A DNA stretch of 12,609 nucleotides, from the NCBI GenBank assembly GCA_012514255.1, contig JAAZAP010000040.1, positions 1 through 12,609 on the forward strand, read 5' to 3'. The translations under genes and the position numbers were made by a program. The notes beneath the pieces were generated by a model. That model was not told the DNA's origin. It did not search any database and saw only the letters and a program-made list of their open reading frames with translations. Shown here in pieces: positions 1 to 5,336 of this stretch. Positions within the stretch are counted from its first letter, which is position 1. Every line of letters begins with the position of its first letter. The DNA comes from Bacteroidales bacterium. GTDB taxonomy: Bacteria > Bacteroidota > Bacteroidia > Bacteroidales > VadinHA17.

Positions 1-617
1 GATTCCATCCAGGGTCCGGGGATATAACTGAGGCCATACGCAGCCCCCAGCCCGTACATTGCCGGGATATTCTCAGTAAGTATCTGGACATAGGAGCCGG
101 CAAGTCCCAGCAGCTGTATCTGCTTGGCACCGGTGGCGGCATCAGCATAGTTGACGTCAATGGAGGCGTTGGTTACGAAGCTTTCCGAGAGGTTACAGCA
201 TGCCGCCTTGCATAGTTCCGCGGCTGTGATATTCACCGTGGCAATGGCAGCATCCCTGTCTATGTGGGCGCCTGTAGCCCGGCCGATTACTGTCACTTCA
301 TCTATCAGACTGCTCTCTTCCAGGAAAATTTCTATATACTCAGTGTCATGTTTTACGAGGACAGTGTCACTGGTATAACCGACGAAGCTGGCAACGAGCA
401 GGTCATACCCCCTTACTCTCCTCAGGGTGAAGTATCCGGCAGTGTTTGCCGAGGTGCCCGTGGTGGTTCCCGCCCAGACGACACTTGCTCCGGGAAGTAT
501 ATCACCATCAGATGCCCCGTCAGCACCCGCAACCATCACCTTGCCCTCTATCCGGCCCTGGCCGGTTACCATGGCAGGGACGAGCGATATCATAAATAGT
601 ATAATTAAATTCTTCAT
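1..617 (-). CDS. TonB-dependent outer-membrane receptor, N-terminal part (C-terminus beyond window edge)
   Basis: The first 205 residues of an outer-membrane TonB-dependent receptor are present; the beta barrel lies outside the window. Residues 1-20 are a Sec signal peptide (MKNLIILFMI...VTGQ). Residues 21-100 are a CarboxypepD_reg-like beta-sandwich with the typical LPGASV and TTGTSANTAGYFTL pattern ending in FLEES. From about residue 105 the plug domain begins (IDEVTVIG), including the Cys-containing stretch CKAACCNLSESF (136-147) and AKQIQLLGLAGSYVQILTEN. From memory of the family, this CCNLSESF-type plug marks a receptor group often found beside heavy-metal-related small proteins rather than SusCD glycan loci, and no SusD gene is seen here. 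The start is the ATG at 617. The gene lies 160 bp downstream of the Cys/His-rich protein gene on the same strand, so co-expression is plausible. The ligand is unknown; copper or another metal is inference. Confidence 0.88.
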   Translation of the reverse strand, partial: MKNLIILFMISLVPAMVTGQGRIEGKVMVAGADGASDGDILPGASVVWAGTTTGTSANTAGYFTLRRVRGYDLLVASFVGYTSDTVLVKHDTEYIEIFLEESSLIDEVTVIGRATGAHIDRDAAIATVNITAAELCKAACCNLSESFVTNASIDVNYADAATGAKQIQLLGLAGSYVQILTENIPAMYGLGAAYGLSYIPGPWME

Positions 618-634
618 CCTGCTGTAAATGTTTA

Positions 635-773
635 TTCATTGGGAATGTGTAAGAAAAAGATGAATTGATACCGCAGCATGAGACCTACAGTTGTCATAGC
701 TGCTTATCAGCAACAACAATATCCGGACAAGGATGATGGTCTTCTTTCGTCCGGGCTGTTGTTTCCCAATGAA
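635..773. repeat. 11-bp perfect inverted repeat in the spacer before the TonB receptor gene
   Basis: TTCATTGGGAA (635-645) and TTCCCAATGAA (763-773) are exact reverse complements separated by 117 bp. They sit just upstream of the receptor start and just downstream of the preceding stop codon. A second, shorter pair, CCGGAC (723-728) and GTCCGG (749-754), lies between them. Neither is followed by a T tract on the coding strand, so these are not terminators. They could form a long-range mRNA stem or be chance. Confidence 0.3.
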
Positions 774-777
774 AGTA

Positions 778-1212
778 TCAGGATTGTATCCTGCAGAGCA
801 GGGTTGTCAGGTCGCGACCGTGGTGGAATGGTTTCTCTCCGGCGAATGATCCGTGAGTTGTGACAGGGTGACACTCAAGTACCGCTATCACCGTTGCTGC
901 AATAAAATAGGGCATAATCTCGTTTTGCGTCTCTGCGCGAACGAGTTCGTCAGTTATAACCCTTTCTGCTTCATGTGAGCAGCAGTCGTCAGAAAGTACC
1001 AGATCGCCCTTGCTATGTCTGTGATGTTGATCGGTTTCGCTGTGACCGCAGCAGCAGCCGACGTCATCCTTAACTGCCTGTGCAGCAATGGTTTCATCTG
1101 TTCCGCAGTGCAGGCAGGTATGGTGGATAAGGGTAAAGCCAAAGCTTCCTGACATCAGCAGCATGATCAGGAAAAGGGATATGAACGATGATATGGTACC
1201 TCTTTTCTTCAC
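778..1212 (-). CDS. Cys/His-rich exported small protein, putative metal-related (HYC_CC_PP-like layout)
   Basis: A 144-residue protein of unproven function. Residues 5-27 are strongly hydrophobic after MKKR, forming a signal peptide or N-terminal anchor. The mature part carries clustered potential metal ligands: HH at 30-31, CxxC at 33-36, CCC at 53-55, His at 57, 63, 64 and 66, CC at 77-78, His 80, and later C114 and H115. A second hydrophobic segment at about 101-114 (MPYFIAATVIAVLEC) could be a membrane segment. The layout resembles the short Bacteroidota proteins annotated as HYC_CC_PP family, which I recall sitting next to TonB receptors with the same CCNLSESF plug; membership is inferred. 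The start codon is GTG at 1212; no ATG lies between the upstream in-frame stop and that GTG. A role in periplasmic metal binding or hand-off to the adjacent receptor is inference. Confidence 0.72.
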   Translation of the reverse strand: MKKRGTISSFISLFLIMLLMSGSFGFTLIHHTCLHCGTDETIAAQAVKDDVGCCCGHSETDQHHRHSKGDLVLSDDCCSHEAERVITDELVRAETQNEIMPYFIAATVIAVLECHPVTTHGSFAGEKPFHHGRDLTTLLCRIQS

Positions 1213-1217
1213 CTGGG

Positions 1218-1225
1218 CAAATATA
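1218..1225 (-). promoter_or_regulatory. Candidate -7 box for the Cys/His-rich protein gene
   Basis: The minus strand reads TATATTTG, an exact match to the Bacteroidota TAnnTTTG box, ending 5 nt before the GTG start. No TTTG lies at the usual 19-21 nt upstream spacing. If used, the transcript would start at or next to the GTG, giving a leaderless mRNA. An imperfect palindrome (CAAC-AG-AATT / AATTGTTG, 1227-1248) lies just upstream. Confidence 0.35.
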
Positions 1226-1243
1226 ACAACAGAATTGATTAAT

Positions 1244-1321
1244 TGTTGTAGAAGCGGGTCTGAAATCCGCTGCTACAACATTTTCATGGATAAATAGAGA
1301 CGGCGGATCTGAGACCCGCCG
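1244..1321. repeat. Pair of inverted REP-like palindromes (BIME-like)
   Basis: Two hairpins lie 20 bp apart in the 134-bp spacer between kbp and the Cys/His-rich gene. The first (1244-1280) has arms TGTTGTAG-A-AGCGG and CCGCT-G-CTACAACA around the loop GTCTGAAAT: 13 pairs with one A/G mismatch. The second (1301-1321) has 6-bp CGGCGG/CCGCCG arms around the loop ATCTGAGAC. Their cores, GCGGGTCTGAAATCCGC (1254-1270) and GCGGATCTGAGACCCGC (1303-1319), are reverse complements of each other with two differences in 17. That is the head-to-tail arrangement of REP elements in a BIME. REP elements are moved by RAYT transposases encoded elsewhere; none is in this window. The pair could also act as a transcript-end stabiliser. 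Confidence 0.72.
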
Positions 1322-1346
1322 CCGCAAAAAAAATATGTATTGTATC

Positions 1347-1808
1347 CTATTGTAGCGGAGGAATAACCAGCACCTGTCCCGGATAGATAAGGTCAGGATC
1401 CTTGAGCATCGGCTTGTTGGCCTCGAAGATGATCGGGTATTTTTTGGCATCGCCATAGACCTCCTTGGCAATCTTTGAGAGGTAATCACCCTTCTTGACT
1501 GTGTAGAACTGCTTCTCAGGCTCAGGGGGTGCAACAGGCTCAGGATTAATGACCACCAGGTGATCCTCAACCACTGATATACCTTCCACGTTACCGGCTG
1601 TAACAATGATCTTATTCTTGTTGCTCTGAGTGTCTATCGAACCGGTAAGTGTGACTTTCTCGTCATCAACAGCCACATTTACCCTGCTTACGTCAAATCC
1701 GAACTTCCTGATATGATCCACGATAAGTTCAGCTTTTTCCTCTTCGCGTCTTGCTTCAGATTTGAAGATGTTTGCTCCTGCATTTTTAATAAAAGAAATT
1801 AGTCCCAT
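1347..1808 (-). CDS. kbp: BON-LysM protein, Kbp/YgaU-type potassium-binding protein
   Basis: A 153-residue cytoplasmic protein with no signal peptide. The N-terminus MGLISFIKNAGANIF matches the start of E. coli Kbp (YgaU, also called LysM). A BON domain spans about 24-87 and includes VNVAVDDEKVTLTGSIDTQ and the TAGNVEGISVVEDHL segment. A Pro/Glu linker (88-99) leads to a LysM domain at about 101-150 (FYTVKKGDYLSKIAKEVYG, then FEANKPMLKDPDLIYPGQVL). Length and domain order equal the E. coli protein (149 aa), which binds K+ and changes conformation. The gene starts 11 bp after the dodecin stop on the same strand, so the two are very likely co-transcribed; the leader is AT-rich without a clear Shine-Dalgarno. 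With mscL across the shared promoter region, the context suggests osmotic or ionic stress. Confidence 0.93.
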   Translation of the reverse strand: MGLISFIKNAGANIFKSEARREEEKAELIVDHIRKFGFDVSRVNVAVDDEKVTLTGSIDTQSNKNKIIVTAGNVEGISVVEDHLVVINPEPVAPPEPEKQFYTVKKGDYLSKIAKEVYGDAKKYPIIFEANKPMLKDPDLIYPGQVLVIPPLQ

Positions 1809-1819
1809 TTTTTTGATTT

Positions 1820-2020
1820 TTAAATTACTTCAAAAGTTATTTTCACATTGACACGGTATTCAGTGATCTTGTTTTTTACAACCACTGCGCTATGGTCCTG
1901 TACATAGACAGAGCGTATCTCCTTAACTGTCTTGGCGGCAGTCTTTACGGCAGCTGCTGCTGCATCTTCCCAGCTAACGGGAGAAGACGCCATAATCTCA
2001 ATTACTTTAAGTACTGACAT
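1820..2020 (-). CDS. Dodecin family protein
   Basis: A 66-residue dodecin-fold protein. It has the expected beta1 (SVLKVIEIMASSP), one long Ala-rich helix (SWEDAAAAAVKTAAKTVKEI) and two strands (SVYVQDHSAVVV, then EYRVNVKITFEV). Dodecins assemble into hollow 12-mers that store or buffer flavins. Aligned by eye to flavin-binding dodecins, the stacking Trp before the second strand falls on Ser37, and the Gln of the HFQV-type strand falls on Arg56. The canonical flavin sandwich therefore seems absent, and the ligand is uncertain. I believe related Bacteroidota dodecin-like proteins share this pattern. The ATG at 2020 is the first gene of the minus-strand unit that continues into kbp. Confidence 0.9.
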   Translation of the reverse strand: MSVLKVIEIMASSPVSWEDAAAAAVKTAAKTVKEIRSVYVQDHSAVVVKNKITEYRVNVKITFEVI

Positions 2021-2131
2021 GCTTCGTTTTTTTAAAAGGTTAATATTTAATACGGTAAACGAATTCTTGGGTAGATTGTTTACGACTGTGTAAGATAATA
2101 AAATAATCTAATCGAAATCACTTTTAGGCGA

Positions 2132-2139
2132 CAAATCTA
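2132..2139 (-). promoter_or_regulatory. Candidate -7 box for dodecin-kbp
   Basis: The minus strand reads TAGATTTG, an exact TAnnTTTG match, 111 nt upstream of the dodecin start. No clear TTTG lies 19-21 nt further upstream. The predicted leader of about 105 nt is AT-rich. Confidence 0.35.
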
Positions 2140-2178
2140 AATCACAGTTTTATTAAAACATTTTGTCATAGCTTTTTG

Positions 2179-2186
2179 TATATTTG
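2179..2186 (+). promoter_or_regulatory. Candidate -7 box for mscL
   Basis: TATATTTG matches TAnnTTTG exactly and lies 46 nt before the mscL ATG. The nearest upstream TTTG (2162-2165) is only 13 nt away, shorter than the usual 19-21, so the -33 element is doubtful. The box is 39 bp from the opposing dodecin candidate. Confidence 0.4.
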
Positions 2187-2232
2187 GCTATTGTTAACCT
2201 GATCAGATGTACTTATCTAAAACCTACAGATT

Positions 2233-2664
2233 ATGGGAATTGTAAAAGAATTCAAGGAGTTTGCTGTAAAGGGCAACATGCTTGACATGGCCGTTGGTAT
2301 TATCATCGGCGGTGCTTTTGGGAAAATCATCACCTCACTGGTGAATGACGTTTTGATGCCGCCTCTCGGATTGCTACTCGGGAAGGTCGATTTTAACAAC
2401 CTCAAGGCGATTATCCAGGAAGGGCAGGAAGCCGTTATGGATGGCGTCACGGAAGTTACCCCGGCAGTGGCCGAGGTGTCAATCAACTATGGCACCTTCA
2501 TTCAGGTTATAATTGACTTTGTGCTTGTGGCCCTCTGTATTTTCTTTGTCATCAAGGCGATGAACAAACTGAAGAAGAAGGAAGAAGCTGCTCCTGCTGA
2601 ACCTCCTCCTCCAAGTGATGAAGTGGTGCTGCTGAAAGAAATCCGTGACCTTCTTAAAAAATAG
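2233..2664 (+). CDS. mscL: Large-conductance mechanosensitive channel MscL
   Basis: A 143-residue inner-membrane channel that opens under membrane tension to release solutes after hypo-osmotic shock; it works as a homopentamer. The N-terminal amphipathic helix ([20 protein letters not shown]) runs into TM1 at about 16-43, with the Gly-rich pore-lining face [23 protein letters not shown] periplasmic loop spans about 47-85. TM2 is at about 86-110 ([27 protein letters not shown]), followed by the basic KLKKKEE stretch, a Pro-rich linker ([10 protein letters not shown]) and the C-terminal bundle helix ([13 protein letters not shown]). Length is close to the E. coli protein (136 aa); the loop and Pro linker account for the difference. 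It is divergent from dodecin-kbp. No convincing intrinsic terminator follows on this strand. Confidence 0.97.
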   Translation: MGIVKEFKEFAVKGNMLDMAVGIIIGGAFGKIITSLVNDVLMPPLGLLLGKVDFNNLKAIIQEGQEAVMDGVTEVTPAVAEVSINYGTFIQVIIDFVLVALCIFFVIKAMNKLKKKEEAAPAEPPPPSDEVVLLKEIRDLLKK

Positions 2665-2909
2665 GAGCCCGCACAATAAGCCATAAAAAAAATTGTTTGC
2701 ATATTTGCAGACGTATTCAGTTATGGCAAGAGTAAAGAAAAATTACTGGTGGCGCAGATTCTTCCCCGACAGGGGCTGAATCTCAAAGCAGGGAATGAAA
2801 ATAGAGACCAGAGGCTGCATTCGCAAGAGTGCGGCCTTTTCTGTTCGGGTCCGTGGCACCTGATACTCTCTGCAGCAGCAGTTTAGCCTTGCACCTTCGC
2901 CTGTCAAGC
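2665..2909. other. Gene-poor stretch after mscL
   Basis: No supported gene is seen on either strand. Two micro-ORFs on the plus strand (2723-2779, 18 codons, basic and aromatic; 2796-2864, 22 codons) lack a recognisable ribosome-binding site or family. A weak CGCA-AGAG-TGCG hairpin followed by CCTTTT (about 2830-2848) could be a poor mscL terminator. Otherwise nothing is evident. Confidence 0.5.
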
Positions 2910-2943
2910 AAAAAAGAGACCGGCCCCTCCAACGGGGCCGGTC
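2910..2943 (-). terminator. Strong intrinsic terminator (minus strand)
   Basis: GACCGGCCCC (2918-2927) and GGGGCCGGTC (2934-2943) form a perfect 10-bp GC-rich stem with a 6-nt loop. On the minus strand it is followed by CTC and then six T residues (2910-2915). The plus-strand side has no T tract, so the direction is minus. It ends 47 bp after the stop codon of the predicted 44-aa gene and is the main evidence that something is transcribed there. Confidence 0.88.
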
Positions 2944-2989
2944 ATGTCTGCTCCGGAAAAACTCTTGAACAGAAACTTTACCTGAAAGA

Positions 2990-3124
2990 TTATTGGATGT
3001 AAAAAACGTACTCGTAGGACAAACCTTTTTCACGCAACCACCTTCGAAGCGCTTTCGCAATTTTTCTTTTCCGAAGCAGTACTATTCCTATTCCTTCTGC
3101 TGTTATCTGATAGTATGTCTTCAT
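2990..3124 (-). CDS. Predicted 44-aa basic small protein, unknown function
   Basis: A 44-codon reading frame starts at the ATG at 3124 and stops with TAA at 2990-2992. I do not recognise the family. The protein begins MKTYYQITAEGIGIVLLRKR and ends SYEYVFYIQ. It reads as a short beta strand, a strongly basic helix (KIAKALRRWLREKG) and a second aromatic strand, giving a high predicted pI. It has no signal peptide or clear membrane segment. Support for a real gene: a promoter-like sequence and palindrome immediately upstream, an in-frame TAG just before the ATG that fixes the start, and a strong same-strand terminator 47 bp after the stop. It is isolated from hflC by a bidirectional terminator, so it would be its own transcription unit. 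Nucleic-acid binding is a guess from charge. It could instead be part of a non-coding RNA that ends at the same terminator. Confidence 0.55.
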   Translation of the reverse strand: MKTYYQITAEGIGIVLLRKRKIAKALRRWLREKGLSYEYVFYIQ

Positions 3125-3137
3125 GTCTTTAAGAGAT

Positions 3138-3179
3138 GATTTCTATACTAATATACGTATGAAATCAGCTTATGGCCAA
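3138..3179 (-). promoter_or_regulatory. Promoter-like sequence with overlapping palindrome upstream of the 44-aa gene
   Basis: On the minus strand, TTGG (3176-3179) is followed after 20 nt by TATATTAG (3148-3155), one mismatch each from the Bacteroidota TTTG and TAnnTTTG boxes. Overlapping the -7 box is an inverted repeat: plus-strand GATTTC-T-ATAC (3138-3148) and GTATGAAATC (3157-3166), ten paired bases with one bulged T and an 8-bp spacer. Position and symmetry suggest an operator for a dimeric repressor, possibly autoregulatory; this is inference. Confidence 0.42.
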
Positions 3180-3265
3180 CCTCTTTTGACAGATGCCGGA
3201 CAGGTGTTGACCAACGGGGGCTGGGGCTTGATTATGTTTTGCGGCAGGGGCATGCGGGGTTGGGG

Positions 3266-3310
3266 AAAAAAGCACCGCGGAACGTTCAGGTCCCGCGGCA
3301 TTTTTCTTTT
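3266..3310. terminator. Bidirectional intrinsic terminator downstream of hflC
   Basis: CCGCGG (3275-3280) pairs with CCGCGG (3293-3298), extended by AC/GT after one mismatch. On the minus strand six T residues follow (3266-3271), 53 bp after the hflC stop, so it should end the protease-hflK-hflC transcript. On the plus strand TTTTTCTTTT follows (3301-3310), so it would also block readthrough toward hflC from the other side. Confidence 0.75.
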
Positions 3311-3351
3311 ACATTATGAAGCACGCCTTAAACGCGAAGGAGAAGGGTGAT

Positions 3352-4305
3352 TCATTTATTGAAACCGGTCAGGTACTTGTAAAGTTCACTGTCGGTTGAG
3401 AGTATTACTGTTGTGGTACTGTCAAATGTCATCCGGAAGGTTTCCATTGATTTAACGAAACTGTACAGATTGCGGGCTGATGCTGACTGATCATATGCAT
3501 CCGCATAGACGGCTGTTGCCCTGGCATCAGCCTTGCCGCGTATCTCTTCCGCCTTCCTGTAGGCTTCTGACTGGATGGACTTCAGGTCGCGTTCCTTCTC
3601 TCCGTTGATCTTCGAGGCCTCTCCCTGACCTTCCGACCTGAACCTTTCGGCAATGCGGTAACGCTCACTCTTCATTCGCTCATATATCTGGGTTCTCACC
3701 TCCTCAACATAGTTGAGACGCTTGATCCTCACGTCAAGAATGACAATACCCAGATCCTTTGCCTTTTCATTTGCGGAGATGAGTATCATGTCTTCTATCT
3801 TCTGCCTTCCCGTGGTTATGTTGTTCAGGGTGTCTCCCGCCTCCTCACCGATAAGCCCGGATGATACAGGGGTTCTGTTTACTGATCTCACAACCTCTTC
3901 GAGGTTATGGCCAGCAATGTGATCACGGGTCTCTCCATCAAGGATATCAGCCAGACGAGATTGTGCACCTCTTTCATCGGTGAGTCTCTTGAAGAACTGG
4001 AGAGGATCGGTTATCTGCCACCGGGCATACGTATCAACAAAAATGAACTTTTTATCTTTTGTAGGCACCTGGTTCGGATCGCCATCCCACTCCATATACC
4101 TCTTCTCGAAGTAGTTGGCCCGCTGGATAAAGGGCATCTTGAGCTTCAGGCCCGGAGTGATCTTAGGCTCTCCAACGGGTTTCCCGAACTGTGTCACCAC
4201 AACCTGTTCTGTCTCCTTAACTTTGTAGACACACTCCAGGATCAGGAGCAGTACCACCAGGAGCACTGAGATTATTACTATTATTTTTGCAGTTGTTGCG
4301 CGCAT
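3352..4305 (-). CDS. hflC: Protease modulator HflC (SPFH/band 7)
   Basis: A 317-residue inner-membrane protein. One TM helix at about 7-24 is followed by an SPFH/band-7 domain (KVKETEQVVVTQFGKPVGEP, then TPGLKLKMPFIQRANYFEKR). The family signatures YMEWDGDPNQVPTKDKKF, VDTYARWQITDPLQFFKRL and VLDVRIKRLNYVEEVRTQIY are present. A charged coiled-coil region spans about 212-275 (ERMKSERYRIAERFRSEGQG, EEIRGKADARA), and the C-terminus (TFDSTTTVILSTDSELYKYL) matches HflC. With HflK it forms a large ring-shaped cage on the membrane that surrounds FtsH and modulates membrane-protein degradation in E. coli. The ATG lies 3 nt after the hflK stop, so the two are translationally coupled. A terminator follows the gene. 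Confidence 0.96.
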   Translation of the reverse strand: MRATTAKIIVIISVLLVVLLLILECVYKVKETEQVVVTQFGKPVGEPKITPGLKLKMPFIQRANYFEKRYMEWDGDPNQVPTKDKKFIFVDTYARWQITDPLQFFKRLTDERGAQSRLADILDGETRDHIAGHNLEEVVRSVNRTPVSSGLIGEEAGDTLNNITTGRQKIEDMILISANEKAKDLGIVILDVRIKRLNYVEEVRTQIYERMKSERYRIAERFRSEGQGEASKINGEKERDLKSIQSEAYRKAEEIRGKADARATAVYADAYDQSASARNLYSFVKSMETFRMTFDSTTTVILSTDSELYKYLTGFNK

Positions 4306-4308
4306 GGA

Positions 4309-5286
4309 TTACTTTTTTGAGGTGAGCTGCATCTGGAGGAGAGGCAACAGGTTATTGCCACTCTCATCAGTCAGGATTTTATTGCCGGCTTTTGGAAGGA
4401 TCTCCTCCATTGTTTCCAGGTAGATCCTTCGTTTTGTTACTTCCGGTGCCTTGATGTATTCAAGGTAGAGTGCGTTGAAGCGGGCTGCTTCGCCAAGGGC
4501 GTTATTGACCCTTTCGGTGGCATAACCCTCAGCGCGCTGCACTGTTTCCTCCGCCTGTCCCTTGGCTTTGGGGATAACCTTATTGTATTCCGAACGGGCC
4601 TGGTTGATGAGTGTCTCCCTCTCCTGCTGTGCCTGGTTCACGTCATTGAAGGCATCCTTGACCGGATCGGGGGGATTGACATCCTGCAACACCACCTGTT
4701 CAATCCTGATTCCCAGCGAGTACTCGGAGCAGAGCTGCTGAATCTTCTGATGCACGCTGGATGCTATCTCTGCCCTTCCCACGGTCAGCACCTCGTTTAC
4801 GGTACGGTCTCCCACTATCTCCCGCATTGATGCTTCCGAGATGTCACGCAGAGCCACTATCGGCTCCCTCACCTTGAAGAGGAAACTGTAAGGATCTTCA
4901 ATACGGTACTGGACCACCCACTCCACGTCAGCCAGGTTGAGATCACCGGTGAGCATCAGCGACTCATCCACCGTACCCTGCTTGGTGTACTCTGACCTGA
5001 CACCGGCAGAGGTGGTGCGAAAACCGAATTCCTCCTTCTGCTGCCTCTCAACGGCAACCTTATAGAGTCTCTCAATAATCGGGACCTTAAGGTTAAGTCC
5101 CGGCTCAACCTTGCGCACATACTTGCCGAAACGGGTAATGATACCCACCTCTTCCGGCTGTACCTGGAAGAGAGATGTGGCAAGCAGTATGATGATCAAC
5201 AGGCCAGTCAGACCGTATTTCAGGTAGAGCCTGTTTTTATCCATCCAGGCTCCGTAGCCTGATGTTCTGAATGTCTGGTTTGTCAA
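4309..5286 (-). CDS. hflK: Protease modulator HflK (SPFH/band 7)
   Basis: A 325-residue partner of HflC. One TM helix at about 22-41 (YLKYGLTGLLIIILLATSLF) is followed by the SPFH domain (VQPEEVGIITRFGKYVRKVE, PGLNLKVPIIERLYKVAVER). Typical HflK segments follow: SLMLTGDLNLADVEWVVQYR, REIVGDRTVNEVLTVGR, VVLQDVNPPDPVKDAFNDVN, and an Ala/Glu-rich coiled coil (about 218-275). It lacks the long Gly-rich N-terminus of E. coli HflK (419 aa). The frame as given begins at a TTG (5284-5286); the first ATG is at 5244 and would give 311 aa with GGAG upstream. I keep the longer form because the W-x-x-KN stretch before the TM looks conserved, but the start is unsettled. It lies 50 bp after the M48 protease gene and 3 nt before hflC. 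Confidence 0.95.
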   Translation of the reverse strand: MTNQTFRTSGYGAWMDKNRLYLKYGLTGLLIIILLATSLFQVQPEEVGIITRFGKYVRKVEPGLNLKVPIIERLYKVAVERQQKEEFGFRTTSAGVRSEYTKQGTVDESLMLTGDLNLADVEWVVQYRIEDPYSFLFKVREPIVALRDISEASMREIVGDRTVNEVLTVGRAEIASSVHQKIQQLCSEYSLGIRIEQVVLQDVNPPDPVKDAFNDVNQAQQERETLINQARSEYNKVIPKAKGQAEETVQRAEGYATERVNNALGEAARFNALYLEYIKAPEVTKRRIYLETMEEILPKAGNKILTDESGNNLLPLLQMQLTSKK

Positions 5287-5336
5287 TGTGTTTATGTTTA
5301 TGCTTGTATATTAAAGGAGTTCCTGAGTGAATTTCT

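Noticed and set aside
264..599. 111-codon plus-strand ORF at the left edge
   Set aside because: Antisense to the clearly coding TonB receptor N-terminus; no protein signature.
1244..1330. REP hairpins as a classical intrinsic terminator for kbp
   Set aside because: The A/T run lies on the kbp side of the second hairpin, not after it in the direction of kbp transcription, so the geometry is wrong for a minus-strand rho-independent terminator.
1094..1606. 170-codon minus-strand ORF
   Set aside because: It runs through the REP palindromes and overlaps kbp and the Cys/His-rich gene out of frame; Arg/Ser-rich shadow translation.
2723..2779. 18-codon plus-strand micro-ORF (basic, WW and FF pairs)
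   Set aside because: No ribosome-binding site, no terminator and no known family; too short to support alone.
2743..3060. 105-codon minus-strand ORF
   Set aside because: It reads straight through the perfect terminator hairpin at 2910-2943 and overlaps the better-supported 44-codon frame in another frame; no recognisable protein features.
3123..3350. 75-codon plus-strand ORF
   Set aside because: It spans the bidirectional terminator at 3266-3310 and the palindrome at 3138-3166 and is antisense to the 44-aa gene; low-complexity Gly/Arg composition suggests non-coding.
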